Positions 9,899 to 17,931 of a stretch of DNA of 64,000 bases are shown here, piece by piece. How positions within the stretch are numbered: position 1 is the first letter of the stretch; the number at the start of each line of letters is the position of its first letter. The translations under genes and the position numbers were made by a program. A model generated the notes under the pieces. That model did no database searches and was not told the origin of the DNA. It was given only the letters and a program-made list of their open reading frames with translations. Origin of the DNA: Meishania litoralis. Lineage in GTDB: Bacteria > Bacteroidota > Bacteroidia > Flavobacteriales > Flavobacteriaceae. Location: the NCBI RefSeq assembly GCF_042611095.1, contig NZ_JBHFPV010000001.1, positions 310,001 through 374,000 on the forward strand, given 5' to 3'.

Positions 9899-12800
9899 TT
9901 AATTTCCTCCCGGGTCAACTGAAGAATTGCGCTGCGCCTCTTTCGCCTTGATAATTGAAAGTTCGCCCCGTGCCTCGGCCACAATGTCGGCATATTGGCT
10001 AAAATTGGTGATTACATTATCCAAGATATAGGTTGCCTGATAGGCATCGTCAAGGGCATAAAAGTTTTTCGCCATAATGATCAAGCCCTTGCCCCCCCAT
10101 TCTTTGTAGGCCGAATAATCTTTTGCCAATTTTTGTACCGAGCTGTTCGAGGCTTCGTACTGTGACCCCTTATTTTTAAAATAAGCATCGTAATAAAGTG
10201 CTTCGGCGGCGGTCTCGCCCGAAGCAATCTGCAATACCTCGGCATACGCAGATTCGGCTTTCGATTCATTCCCGGTGGCGATCGCAGATCGGGCAATCAT
10301 GATCTTGGCATCACTTTTTATACGATTGTCGATACTCGGGGTTGCCAAAACTTTTTCGGCATACTCAAGTGTTCGGTCGTAATTCTTTTGTTGGTAATAG
10401 CCCTTCATAAGATTTGATTCGGCAAAGGTTCGGTTTTGTTGTATATCGGCGGTTGCCTCCAATCGCTCTAAATACGGCAAAGCTGAAGTGTAATCTTTAT
10501 TGCCTATGTATATTTCACACGTGCGGGTCAATGCCTGTTCGGTATATTCGTTCGCGCCCTTATCGGCAACGAACTTGTAATAAATCAGGGCTTTTTCCTT
10601 ATCGCCCTTGGCAAAGTACAATTGTGCCAAATTGAAGTTCGCCTTGACCGCATGTAACCCGTTGGGGAATTGCTTGATATAACTCTCAAAACCGCGAATG
10701 GCGGCCTCTTTTTGACCTTCCATATTTTTCTTCTCGGCCGATTCATACGTTGCATTGTCAAGCTCGGTATCCGTCACCTCGACGAAATCCAAATCACGTA
10801 CCCAGGCACCATATTCATCGACGCGGCCCATATCGACAGAGACCAGTTTGGCCGTGGCCACTGCCTGTACGGCTTCTTGTGTGTTCGGAAAATCGCGGAC
10901 CACCGTCTTGAACTTTGCCAAGGCCTGTTCGTTTCTGCTTGCGTTATAATGCACCAACCCTTGTCGCATAATGGCCTGGGCGACCAAAGGACTCGCCCTA
11001 TATTCAGCTATCAAGCGATCATAGGCCTGAAGCCCCCGATTTTCCTGACCTGAAGTTATGTATGAGTTGCCGAGCTCAAAAAGAGCGTCATCCTTTAAGG
11101 TAGAATTCGGATACTTTGATGTAAAGCTTTCCAATTCCTCGATTTTCGTATTGGCCCTATCGACAAAACCATAACTTAAAGCCTTATGGTAGGCGGCATA
11201 GTCCTTTTCAGGTCCGCTCAGGGCCAACGCCTTGTTATACGTTTCTATGGCCGGCCAATATTTGCTGGTCACGAAATAGCTGTCGCCCAACCGCAAATAG
11301 GCGTCGTATAATTTTTGGGTGTCAGACGGTGAAGTACTTGCAAAGTTTCCGAAATGCGAAATGGCCTGTCCGTAATTCTTCAACTTAAAATTGGTGTAGG
11401 CCAAATTGTACTCTAGATCCTTATATTCTTCCGTCGAACGCGCACTCGAACTTTGCTGAAACCTTTTGAAGCCGGCCAACGCCTCATCGAACCTGTTCAA
11501 CATATATTCCGATTCTGCCTTCCAATATGCAGCCCTTGCCTCGAACAAAGCATCGGCCGCACTGTTCAAAGACTTGGCAAAAGCATCTGCCGATCCTGAA
11601 TAATCGGTATCGATAAAAAGTTCGACACCCCTGTAAAAAGCCACTTTCTGATAAGTGGCCTTACTGGCGAAGTTTCTATTTTTTTCAAGCAATTCCATAG
11701 CGCCGGCGAAGTTCTTGGAAGTGATATACGAATCGACCAAAAGTTCTTGCATGGCCTGCGCGTTCGAATCGTTCGGATACTTATCGAGATAGTCTGAGAT
11801 TACCTGAGGCACCGGTTCGTAAGGGTTACCGATCTCGTAGCTGAGCCGGGCATAGTTCAAGCTTGCATCTTTTTGGATCTCGGCCGAGAAATCCATTTGA
11901 GAGGCATTTCGAAAAGCGTTCAAGGCTTCCTGTTTTTTGTCGAGTTTCAAATAGCATTCCGCCAAATGGTAATAGGCGTTTTGCGAAACACTGTTGGTTC
12001 CTCCAATAATCTTATTGAACTGTTGAGCGGCGTTTGCAAAATCACCTTGTTTATAATAACTATATCCCAAGAGATAATAGTCCGTATTGCTCCACCTGCC
12101 TTTTTTGCCCCTATATTGTTCCAAATAAGATATGGCGTTGTCGTATTGCTTCAAGTTGAAATAGCTCTCGCCAATGATCTTGTTGAGTTCTGACACCTCA
12201 TTGCGATCCGACTTGGGCAGTTGCTTTTTGGCCAGGGCGATGGCCTCTTCGAACCGGCCCAGCTTAAAGTTCATATCGGCTTGGTAATAGCTCAGTTTTT
12301 CATCAAGAATCTCGGGGTCGGTTATCTGGTCAAAACGTTGGTTCGCCGCCTCATAATCATCTTGTTGGTACGAAATATAGCCCAAATAATATTTTGCCTG
12401 TGACCCGTAGATGGGCGAATCGACAACCTTGTTCAGATAACGCTCGGCCTCTTTCGAATTTCTTGAGGAAAAAAGTGAATACCCATAATTGAAATTGAAC
12501 TTGTCCATTTCTTTTCGCGAAAGTGCCCCTTGATCCACTTTGTTGTACCATTTTAGGGCATATGGATATTTTCCGGTCTCAAAATAGTATTCGGCCACAT
12601 CGGCGAAGGCGGAATTTCGTTTTGTCGATGTCGGGTATTTTTCGACAAAATCTTCCATAAGATCATCGGCTCCCAATTGGTTCAGACGAACTGCGGCATT
12701 GGCCTCATAATAGGCGCTATTTGCTTTCGTTTCAAGGTTATCGGTGGTATTCTTTACCCTGCCGAAAATGGTCTGTGCCGCCTGGTACTGCTCATTATTG

Positions 12801-12922
12801 TACAGTGCCAGTGCATCTTGATAGTCTTTATCTTCGTGTGTGTAGATTTTGGTCTCTTGCGAAATGCCAAAAAAAACCATTCCCAGAAGCGGGAAAAGGC
12901 AAGCGGATATTTTTCTAAACAT
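9899..12922 (-). CDS. Large tetratricopeptide-repeat periplasmic protein
   Basis: 1007 residues, a short hydrophobic N-terminus (ISACLFPLLGMVFFGISQ) and then TPR/Sel1-like helical repeats along the whole chain, for example ALYNNEQYQAAQTIFGRV, AKYYLGYISYQQDDYEAA, YYLLGYSYYKQGDFANAA and ANFNLAQLYFAKGDKEKA. Such proteins scaffold envelope complexes. It is transcribed away from ftsE and with the outer-membrane barrel gene downstream. No enzymatic domain is visible. Confidence 0.88.
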   Translation of the reverse strand: MFRKISACLFPLLGMVFFGISQETKIYTHEDKDYQDALALYNNEQYQAAQTIFGRVKNTTDNLETKANSAYYEANAAVRLNQLGADDLMEDFVEKYPTSTKRNSAFADVAEYYFETGKYPYALKWYNKVDQGALSRKEMDKFNFNYGYSLFSSRNSKEAERYLNKVVDSPIYGSQAKYYLGYISYQQDDYEAANQRFDQITDPEILDEKLSYYQADMNFKLGRFEEAIALAKKQLPKSDRNEVSELNKIIGESYFNLKQYDNAISYLEQYRGKKGRWSNTDYYLLGYSYYKQGDFANAAQQFNKIIGGTNSVSQNAYYHLAECYLKLDKKQEALNAFRNASQMDFSAEIQKDASLNYARLSYEIGNPYEPVPQVISDYLDKYPNDSNAQAMQELLVDSYITSKNFAGAMELLEKNRNFASKATYQKVAFYRGVELFIDTDYSGSADAFAKSLNSAADALFEARAAYWKAESEYMLNRFDEALAGFKRFQQSSSARSTEEYKDLEYNLAYTNFKLKNYGQAISHFGNFASTSPSDTQKLYDAYLRLGDSYFVTSKYWPAIETYNKALALSGPEKDYAAYHKALSYGFVDRANTKIEELESFTSKYPNSTLKDDALFELGNSYITSGQENRGLQAYDRLIAEYRASPLVAQAIMRQGLVHYNASRNEQALAKFKTVVRDFPNTQEAVQAVATAKLVSVDMGRVDEYGAWVRDLDFVEVTDTELDNATYESAEKKNMEGQKEAAIRGFESYIKQFPNGLHAVKANFNLAQLYFAKGDKEKALIYYKFVADKGANEYTEQALTRTCEIYIGNKDYTSALPYLERLEATADIQQNRTFAESNLMKGYYQQKNYDRTLEYAEKVLATPSIDNRIKSDAKIMIARSAIATGNESKAESAYAEVLQIASGETAAEALYYDAYFKNKGSQYEASNSSVQKLAKDYSAYKEWGGKGLIIMAKNFYALDDAYQATYILDNVITNFSQYADIVAEARGELSIIKAKEAQRNSSVDPGGN

Positions 12923-13064
12923 AGCGTTCTAACTATTTTCTAGTCTGTATAACGTTAAAAACCGAATCAAAGTATGTGCCATTACCTTACAAACGTAAAA
13001 GATTTGGCAAGGTGAATAATCGATATCCGAGTTAACTTATTACTTTTATATCAACATTCATTCT

Positions 13065-13748
13065 ATGGGAGAAACGATTTTACAGTTACAGGATGTGTCC
13101 ATTTTTCAGAAGGAAAGCCTCGTTCTGAACAAAGTAGACCTTGAGATAAAGAAAGGGGAATTCGTCTACCTTATCGGCAAGACCGGAAGCGGCAAAAGTA
13201 GCTTTATGAAGACGCTCTATGGCGATCTGCCGTTGCGCAAGGGCGCGGGAAGCATTGTTGGTTTCGATTTGAAAACGCTAAGGGAAAAAGACATACCGTA
13301 CCTACGACGTAAATTGGGAATCGTTTTTCAAGATTTCAAGTTATTGCCGGATCGCAACATCAAGAATAATTTGCAGTTCGTACTGAAAGCGACGGGTTGG
13401 AAAGACCAAGCCAAAATGGACAAACAAATCGAAAACGTGTTGGACAAAGTGGGTATGAAGACCAAAGGCTTTAAATTTCCGCATGAGCTGTCAGGTGGCG
13501 AACAGCAACGGATCGCCATTGCGCGTGCCCTGCTCAATGACCCCGAACTGATCCTGGCCGACGAGCCGACCGGAAACCTGGATCCCCAGACCAGTGTGGA
13601 GGTCATGAAAGTCATGCAGGATATCAATAAATCGGGGCGTACCATTCTTATGGCCACACACGATTACGCGCTGATTTTAAAATACCCTTCGAAAACCTTG
13701 AAATGTGATGGCAATAAAGTATTTGAGGTCGTTCAAAGGGCGGTTTAG
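13065..13748 (+). CDS. ftsE: FtsE-like cell-division ABC ATPase
   Basis: A 227-residue ABC ATPase of the FtsE type, which with FtsX controls peptidoglycan hydrolases at the septum. All motifs are present: Walker A GKTGSGKSS near residue 37, Q-loop VFQDFKLL near residue 90, signature LSGGEQQR near residue 145, Walker B ILADEPTGNLD near residue 165 and the H-loop ATHD near residue 205. No ftsX follows within the window segment downstream, so the partner must be elsewhere, as is usual in flavobacteria. A LolD-type exporter is the alternative, but the sequence is closer to FtsE. Confidence 0.85.
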   Translation: MGETILQLQDVSIFQKESLVLNKVDLEIKKGEFVYLIGKTGSGKSSFMKTLYGDLPLRKGAGSIVGFDLKTLREKDIPYLRRKLGIVFQDFKLLPDRNIKNNLQFVLKATGWKDQAKMDKQIENVLDKVGMKTKGFKFPHELSGGEQQRIAIARALLNDPELILADEPTGNLDPQTSVEVMKVMQDINKSGRTILMATHDYALILKYPSKTLKCDGNKVFEVVQRAV

Positions 13749-13915
13749 ATGAACACCTAGATTTTTATTTTATAATTAATTGCAACCTTTCGCTTAGGGA
13801 GAATCAGTCCGTCTCCAACGAATATATTTGTGCCCAAAGCAGTAAACCCGATCAACACTTTGGCTTTGACAATGCCAATAACAGTAGTTCTAACCACTCG
13901 ACTAATCACAAACTT

Positions 13916-14539
13916 CTAGCATTTTCTTCCCACAAATCGAACTATCGACCCTTTTCCGTTATGGTACAGGCCTTCGTTCAAATCGATTTCTTTTTCGACC
14001 AGTTCGATAACCTCGTAATTCTCAAAATCGGATCTTAATTCTTCAACCGAAGCCAAGGTCGCCAAATCTTTGGGGCCGCCCACCTTTTCGTTTTTCGACC
14101 TGTATTTCAAGTGGTTTTTTCCAAAAGCTTCAAAAATGATGGTCCCTCCCTTGCGCAGATATTTATCGAGTGTCTTGTGGTATTGCGATTTAATATCGGC
14201 AGGAAAATGTGCATAAATAAGGGCGATCGCGTCAAACGGCCCGTCTTTGTACTCTAATAATGGTAGTTCGCCCACTTTATAATCAATGGCCACTTTGTTT
14301 TTTTCGGCAAGGTACATTGCCTTTTTCTTGCCTTCGACACTAATATCAAAGGCCGACACCGACCATCCCAGCATGGCCGCAAAAACGGCGTTGCGCCCCT
14401 CTCCTTCGGCAGGAAAAAGAATTGATCCCGGATTTAGCTTTTCCAATTGTTCTTTTAAATAGTTGTTCGGCGCTTCCCCAAAGGCAAATTCAGGATCCCT
14501 ATATCGTGCATTCCACTTTTCAAGCCATTTGTCTTTCAT
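13916..14539 (-). CDS. Class I SAM-dependent methyltransferase (TehB-like)
   Basis: 207 residues from the ATG at 14539 (MKDKWLEKWNARY), the start that fits TehB-like relatives; the frame also has an ATG at 14563. The SAM-binding loop is ILFPAEGEGRNAVFAA near residue 40, followed by the acidic strand end SAFDIS and a motif IV-like FDAIALIYAHFP. The YRDPEFAFGEAPNNYLKE opening is typical of the tellurite-resistance/TehB-like methyltransferases. The substrate is unknown. It is not obviously in an operon with the iron genes upstream, since 72 bases separate it from the 14611 gene. Confidence 0.8.
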   Translation of the reverse strand: MKDKWLEKWNARYRDPEFAFGEAPNNYLKEQLEKLNPGSILFPAEGEGRNAVFAAMLGWSVSAFDISVEGKKKAMYLAEKNKVAIDYKVGELPLLEYKDGPFDAIALIYAHFPADIKSQYHKTLDKYLRKGGTIIFEAFGKNHLKYRSKNEKVGGPKDLATLASVEELRSDFENYEVIELVEKEIDLNEGLYHNGKGSIVRFVGRKC

Positions 14540-14610
14540 ATCTTTTTTCTCTTTTACGAACATTAATTTCCGTTTTCACAATGCTTTTGTTTCCTGTCTA
14601 TTAATATGAT

Positions 14611-14934
14611 TCATCCAAAAGTATCATCTATTTTGAGCATTAATTGGGTTGCTTTGATCAAATCTTCCAATAGAACCAGGGTACGTTCGTTCATTTTCAG
14701 GCAAATATCCATCAACGGATTGGTATACCAGATCTTTTTACAAGCGTTCCCGCCACAGTCATCACAATAGCAGGGCTCGTGCGATTTTTGTACAATGCCC
14801 AACAAGTTTTGCAAGTCTTCCTCACACATAAAAATACCCATGGCATCAACCACCAATTGAACGCGACAATGAGGGTGTGGCGGGTTATCCAATAAGTAAG
14901 TCGATCCGTAGCCGTTTCTATATATCAAAGTCAT
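14611..14934 (-). CDS. Small Cys-rich protein at the end of the iron operon
   Basis: 107 residues without signal peptide. It has several cysteines and histidines that could bind a metal: PPHPHC near residue 20, MCEED near residue 36 and the cluster CYCDDCGGNACKK near residues 55-67. The start at 14934 lies 13 bases after the stop of the PepSY gene, which suggests it is the last gene of the TonB-receptor operon and may be a cytosolic metal or redox protein. The general layout reminds me of small Bacteroidota proteins such as DUF6686, but I cannot confirm this. Confidence 0.7.
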   Translation of the reverse strand: MTLIYRNGYGSTYLLDNPPHPHCRVQLVVDAMGIFMCEEDLQNLLGIVQKSHEPCYCDDCGGNACKKIWYTNPLMDICLKMNERTLVLLEDLIKATQLMLKIDDTFG

Positions 14935-14947
14935 ATTATCGTATGCT

Positions 14948-16516
14948 TTATGTTTCGGCCAAGATTTTTTGTTTTTCGTTCTTGTTCAACATAACGACGA
15001 CCCAAAAGCCAACGAGGGACAAAACGATCCAAAAAACATCGATAAAGAAAATTTGCGAAAAACCGTTGGAATAGCTTTTCCAGAACCAATTGTTGGTGAC
15101 GAATCCATTTACGATTGGAATCAATAATCCTAAAATACTGCCCGACAGCAAAGTGTACATATTGGTAAAACCGTTATTGTTCTTGAGGATAAAAAAAATG
15201 GACAAAAGCAACCATCCTACAAAATAGGTACTGTAAATAAATGACTTGCCCGCTTCGGGCTGAAATACCTTGACCAAAATAAATTCCAGCGCTGTTATCG
15301 GATACATGCCCAGACAAATGGCCAAATAACAACGGACTACATTTCTGTTAAAACGTCTGCGTTTTTCAGGAAGGTGCTTTTTGTCGCGAGCCACCAACCA
15401 GATCATGATCCCGGATATAATCACAAAGCATGAAATCAGACCTAGAACGAACGAGACCACCCTTAGCGCCAAACCTGCGTAATCGCCCAAATGCAACCGA
15501 TAGAGCGTATTCTTTACCCCATTGAGATAACTAGCAGACTTTAATGGATTTTTTTGCTGTACTATGCTATCATTGGCAACATTATAGATTGTATACCCTG
15601 TGCCGTTGAACTTAGATCGATAATCCATATTTCCGCTGATGGAAACATGCATATTGACATCGCCATAATTAAAAATATGGGCTTCAGTCACTTTAAAACC
15701 GGGCCAATCTTTCTTGGTCTTTTGTATATAGGTGTTTACATCGATAGCCCCTTGTAAGGGTTCGTTTTCAAACTCAAAAATGGGGTGGTTGTACTCCAGA
15801 TCCTCATAAAGTTTGCTTTCATCACCATCGTACAAAGTGAAAACACTGGGTGCGACCAATAAGATCTTCAACAAAAAAAATGCCCCGGTAACGGCATAAA
15901 CGAATTGAAAGGGAAAACCGATGACACCCAAAGCCGTGTGGGCATCCGTCCAAAGGGTTTTTAGTTTCGCCCAAGGTCTAAAAAGGTAAAAGTTGGGTAT
16001 TATCTTTTTCCAATGCACTACAATACCCGTAAAAATGGCGAACAAAAAAAAGAACGCTACAAAACCCGATAGATAACGCCCATACGGATAGGGTATCTGA
16101 TCCAAAAAGTGCAATCGGTACAGAAACTCGCCAAGATTATACGATTCCTGATATGTAGAATGCGTACCATCGGCGGTATCATAATAAAAAAATGAACCTT
16201 TTTTGTCATTTTCCGTGGCCAGAGTGTCTTTTGAGCCTCCGAGGTTTACGTTTATTTTCCGCTCATTGAAGTAATGCGAAATTTCTACATCCCTACCGTG
16301 CAATTTGTATTCCTTGCCAATATTATCGAGCACCGAATCGATATCTTCCGGAATCTCATCCTGCACCGTTACGGTATGCCCTCTTTCCCAATTCGCGATC
16401 TCGTCCCTAAAAAAGGAAAACGAACCCGCAAAAAAAATGACGTATAACGCCACGCTGATTACAATACCACTGACAGTGTGCGTATGAAAGATAATATTGT
16501 ACGTTCGCTGTCCCAT
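14948..16516 (-). CDS. PepSY-associated transmembrane protein (ferric-siderophore reductase-like)
   Basis: 522 residues with an N-terminal TM helix (HTHTVSGIVISVALYVIFFAG), a periplasmic PepSY-like region and further TM segments (VAFFFLFAIFTGIVVHWKK, VVSFVLGLISCFVIISGIMIW and two or three C-terminal helices). Conserved histidines lie in HTHTVSG, FLYRLHFLDQ, WTDAHTALG and LYRLHLGDYAG, as in PepSY membrane proteins proposed to bind heme and reduce ferric siderophores. It is the fifth gene of the operon headed by the TonB receptor, 3 bases after the 16520 gene, and this placement supports an iron role. Confidence 0.85.
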   Translation of the reverse strand: MGQRTYNIIFHTHTVSGIVISVALYVIFFAGSFSFFRDEIANWERGHTVTVQDEIPEDIDSVLDNIGKEYKLHGRDVEISHYFNERKINVNLGGSKDTLATENDKKGSFFYYDTADGTHSTYQESYNLGEFLYRLHFLDQIPYPYGRYLSGFVAFFFLFAIFTGIVVHWKKIIPNFYLFRPWAKLKTLWTDAHTALGVIGFPFQFVYAVTGAFFLLKILLVAPSVFTLYDGDESKLYEDLEYNHPIFEFENEPLQGAIDVNTYIQKTKKDWPGFKVTEAHIFNYGDVNMHVSISGNMDYRSKFNGTGYTIYNVANDSIVQQKNPLKSASYLNGVKNTLYRLHLGDYAGLALRVVSFVLGLISCFVIISGIMIWLVARDKKHLPEKRRRFNRNVVRCYLAICLGMYPITALEFILVKVFQPEAGKSFIYSTYFVGWLLLSIFFILKNNNGFTNMYTLLSGSILGLLIPIVNGFVTNNWFWKSYSNGFSQIFFIDVFWIVLSLVGFWVVVMLNKNEKQKILAET

Positions 16517-16519
16517 AGA

Positions 16520-16822
16520 TTATTGCAATGCCAAATCGGTATTATTACCGAAATAGACGATTATTCCCAAAAGCAAAGTGGCCAAGAGGTAAATACCCCA
16601 TATTCTCCATCCGTTTTTGGCCAAAAAGGCCAGAACCATAAGAACGGCCCAAAGTATGAACGAAGAATAGGTGCTAGTAATGACTACATTGATCCGGTCG
16701 AACCAACTTGCCAAGGCCAGATGTAATGCAACAGAGACCATATAGCCGCCCAATATGGCCGCCGATATCTTGGCAAAACGTTGCCAAGGAGATTTTGTAA
16801 GGTATTTAGGGTTAGCGGGCAT
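16520..16822 (-). CDS. Small membrane protein, DUF3649-like (iron-uptake associated)
   Basis: 100 residues from the ATG at 16822 (MPANPKYLTKSPW), which overlaps the stop of the upstream gene by 11 bases. Three TM helices are seen, with AAILGGYMVSVALHLAL, SSFILWAVLMVLAFLAKNGW and IYLLATLLLGIIVYF. The pattern ..ILGGY...AL.. ..F..W..A.. WR.W matches what I remember of DUF3649 proteins, which sit beside DUF3325 and PepSY genes in proteobacterial siderophore operons. The function is not established; it probably works with the PepSY protein in the inner membrane. Confidence 0.7.
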   Translation of the reverse strand: MPANPKYLTKSPWQRFAKISAAILGGYMVSVALHLALASWFDRINVVITSTYSSFILWAVLMVLAFLAKNGWRIWGIYLLATLLLGIIVYFGNNTDLALQ

Positions 16823-17099
16823 TTGTCTCTCTTTTAATGAATATGGGAAATACAAGTATTACCAAACTGGCTATGGTCATCAAGAGTACAAGTGCCGTAA
16901 AAATACCGGCTCCCATACCGTAGATCATTGCAGAAAATATTAGGGCCAGAAGGAGCAATACGATGCCCGTCACCTTTGAAAACTTGGGATGTTCATGTAA
17001 CCACAAATTTATCTGGGAACGACTTAATTCCACCCTTTTGGAAGTCCCGTACAGGCTATAAAATCCGAAAAAGACAAGCAACGTAATAGCAAAAATCAT
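16812..17099 (-). CDS. Small membrane protein, DUF3325-like
   Basis: 95 residues from the ATG at 17099 (MIFAITLLVFFGFYSLYG), with three hydrophobic helices, the second and third being GIVLLLLALIFSAMIYGMG and GIFTALVLLMTIASLVILVFP. The layout (first helix, short charged loop, GxG-type turn, helix ending in P) fits DUF3325, a family found with DUF3649 and PepSY in siderophore loci. It lies between the DUF4198 gene and the DUF3649-like gene with an 11-base overlap, so co-translation is likely. Confidence 0.68.
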   Translation of the reverse strand: MIFAITLLVFFGFYSLYGTSKRVELSRSQINLWLHEHPKFSKVTGIVLLLLALIFSAMIYGMGAGIFTALVLLMTIASLVILVFPIFIKRETNAR

Positions 17100-17123
17100 A
17101 TTCCCTCGGTTTAACACAACATA

Positions 17124-17840
17124 TTAATCGATGCAGGTGGTTACACAATGCCATATAAATTCATAGTCCTTTCCCCTATAGGTTCCCGGCACTTCTTCTT
17201 TAATAGTGGTCTCAACGATATATTTTGTCTTCCACGGGAGTTTGAAAGAGACAAAGCCGTCTTCATCGGTTTCCAGGGTCTTCGACCATAAATCGGCAAC
17301 ATACACCTTGACTTCGTTTTTAGGTAACGGCTTATTCTGATACAAAATCTGAAGCTTTACCTCGCCTTCTGAAATTGGAACATGTTTTAGCGTTATCCCT
17401 TTTTCATTTTGCGCAATGGTTCCGTTACCGACTTCCCCAACCTGAAATTTGGCAACCGAATGGTAATGGGTCTTAAAAATGCCAAAGTCATATTGGGTGT
17501 AATCAAGTACGTCGATATTATCATTATCCAATAACACCGTATATGTTCCGTGCGATTTTGGCGTGAAATGGGCCACGTAATAATTTTCCTTGGGGACGAC
17601 CTTTAATTCGGTTCTTTTTCCGTCGACATCAAGCACCCAAAGCGTAAAATCGTTTACCAGTGGAAACGCGTCACCTATGACTTCCTCGATGACCCCATAG
17701 GTATATTCCCCATAATAGACCCGTATTTCCTGTACTTGGTCCAATTTTCCGTAGGGGGATGTCTCTATCCAGAGATAATGGGCAAAACCTTGAGCGGTAA
17801 TTGCCAGCATAAACAAAAGGGTAAATACTGTTTTTTTCAT
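17124..17840 (-). CDS. Secreted DUF4198 protein (metal-uptake associated)
   Basis: 238 residues with a signal peptide ending in QGFAHYLWIE. The His right after the cleavage site plus W is the hallmark of DUF4198/NikM-like periplasmic proteins, where the mature N-terminal His can take part in metal binding. Ig-like beta segments follow (VHVYYGEYTYG-like, TYTVLLDN, VKLQILYQNKPLPKNEVKVY, TDEDGFVSFKLPWKTKYIVET). It is second in the operon, 91 bases after the TonB receptor and 24 bases before the DUF3325-like gene. It probably binds a metal or complex in the periplasm. Confidence 0.8.
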   Translation of the reverse strand: MKKTVFTLLFMLAITAQGFAHYLWIETSPYGKLDQVQEIRVYYGEYTYGVIEEVIGDAFPLVNDFTLWVLDVDGKRTELKVVPKENYYVAHFTPKSHGTYTVLLDNDNIDVLDYTQYDFGIFKTHYHSVAKFQVGEVGNGTIAQNEKGITLKHVPISEGEVKLQILYQNKPLPKNEVKVYVADLWSKTLETDEDGFVSFKLPWKTKYIVETTIKEEVPGTYRGKDYEFIWHCVTTCID

Positions 17841-17931
17841 TTCTATACTTTTTTGATTACAACAGTCCCCGGACCATAATGTCCAAGGACTGTTCTGAAA
17901 CTAACTCAAACTTAACTACTCAAACAAATCG

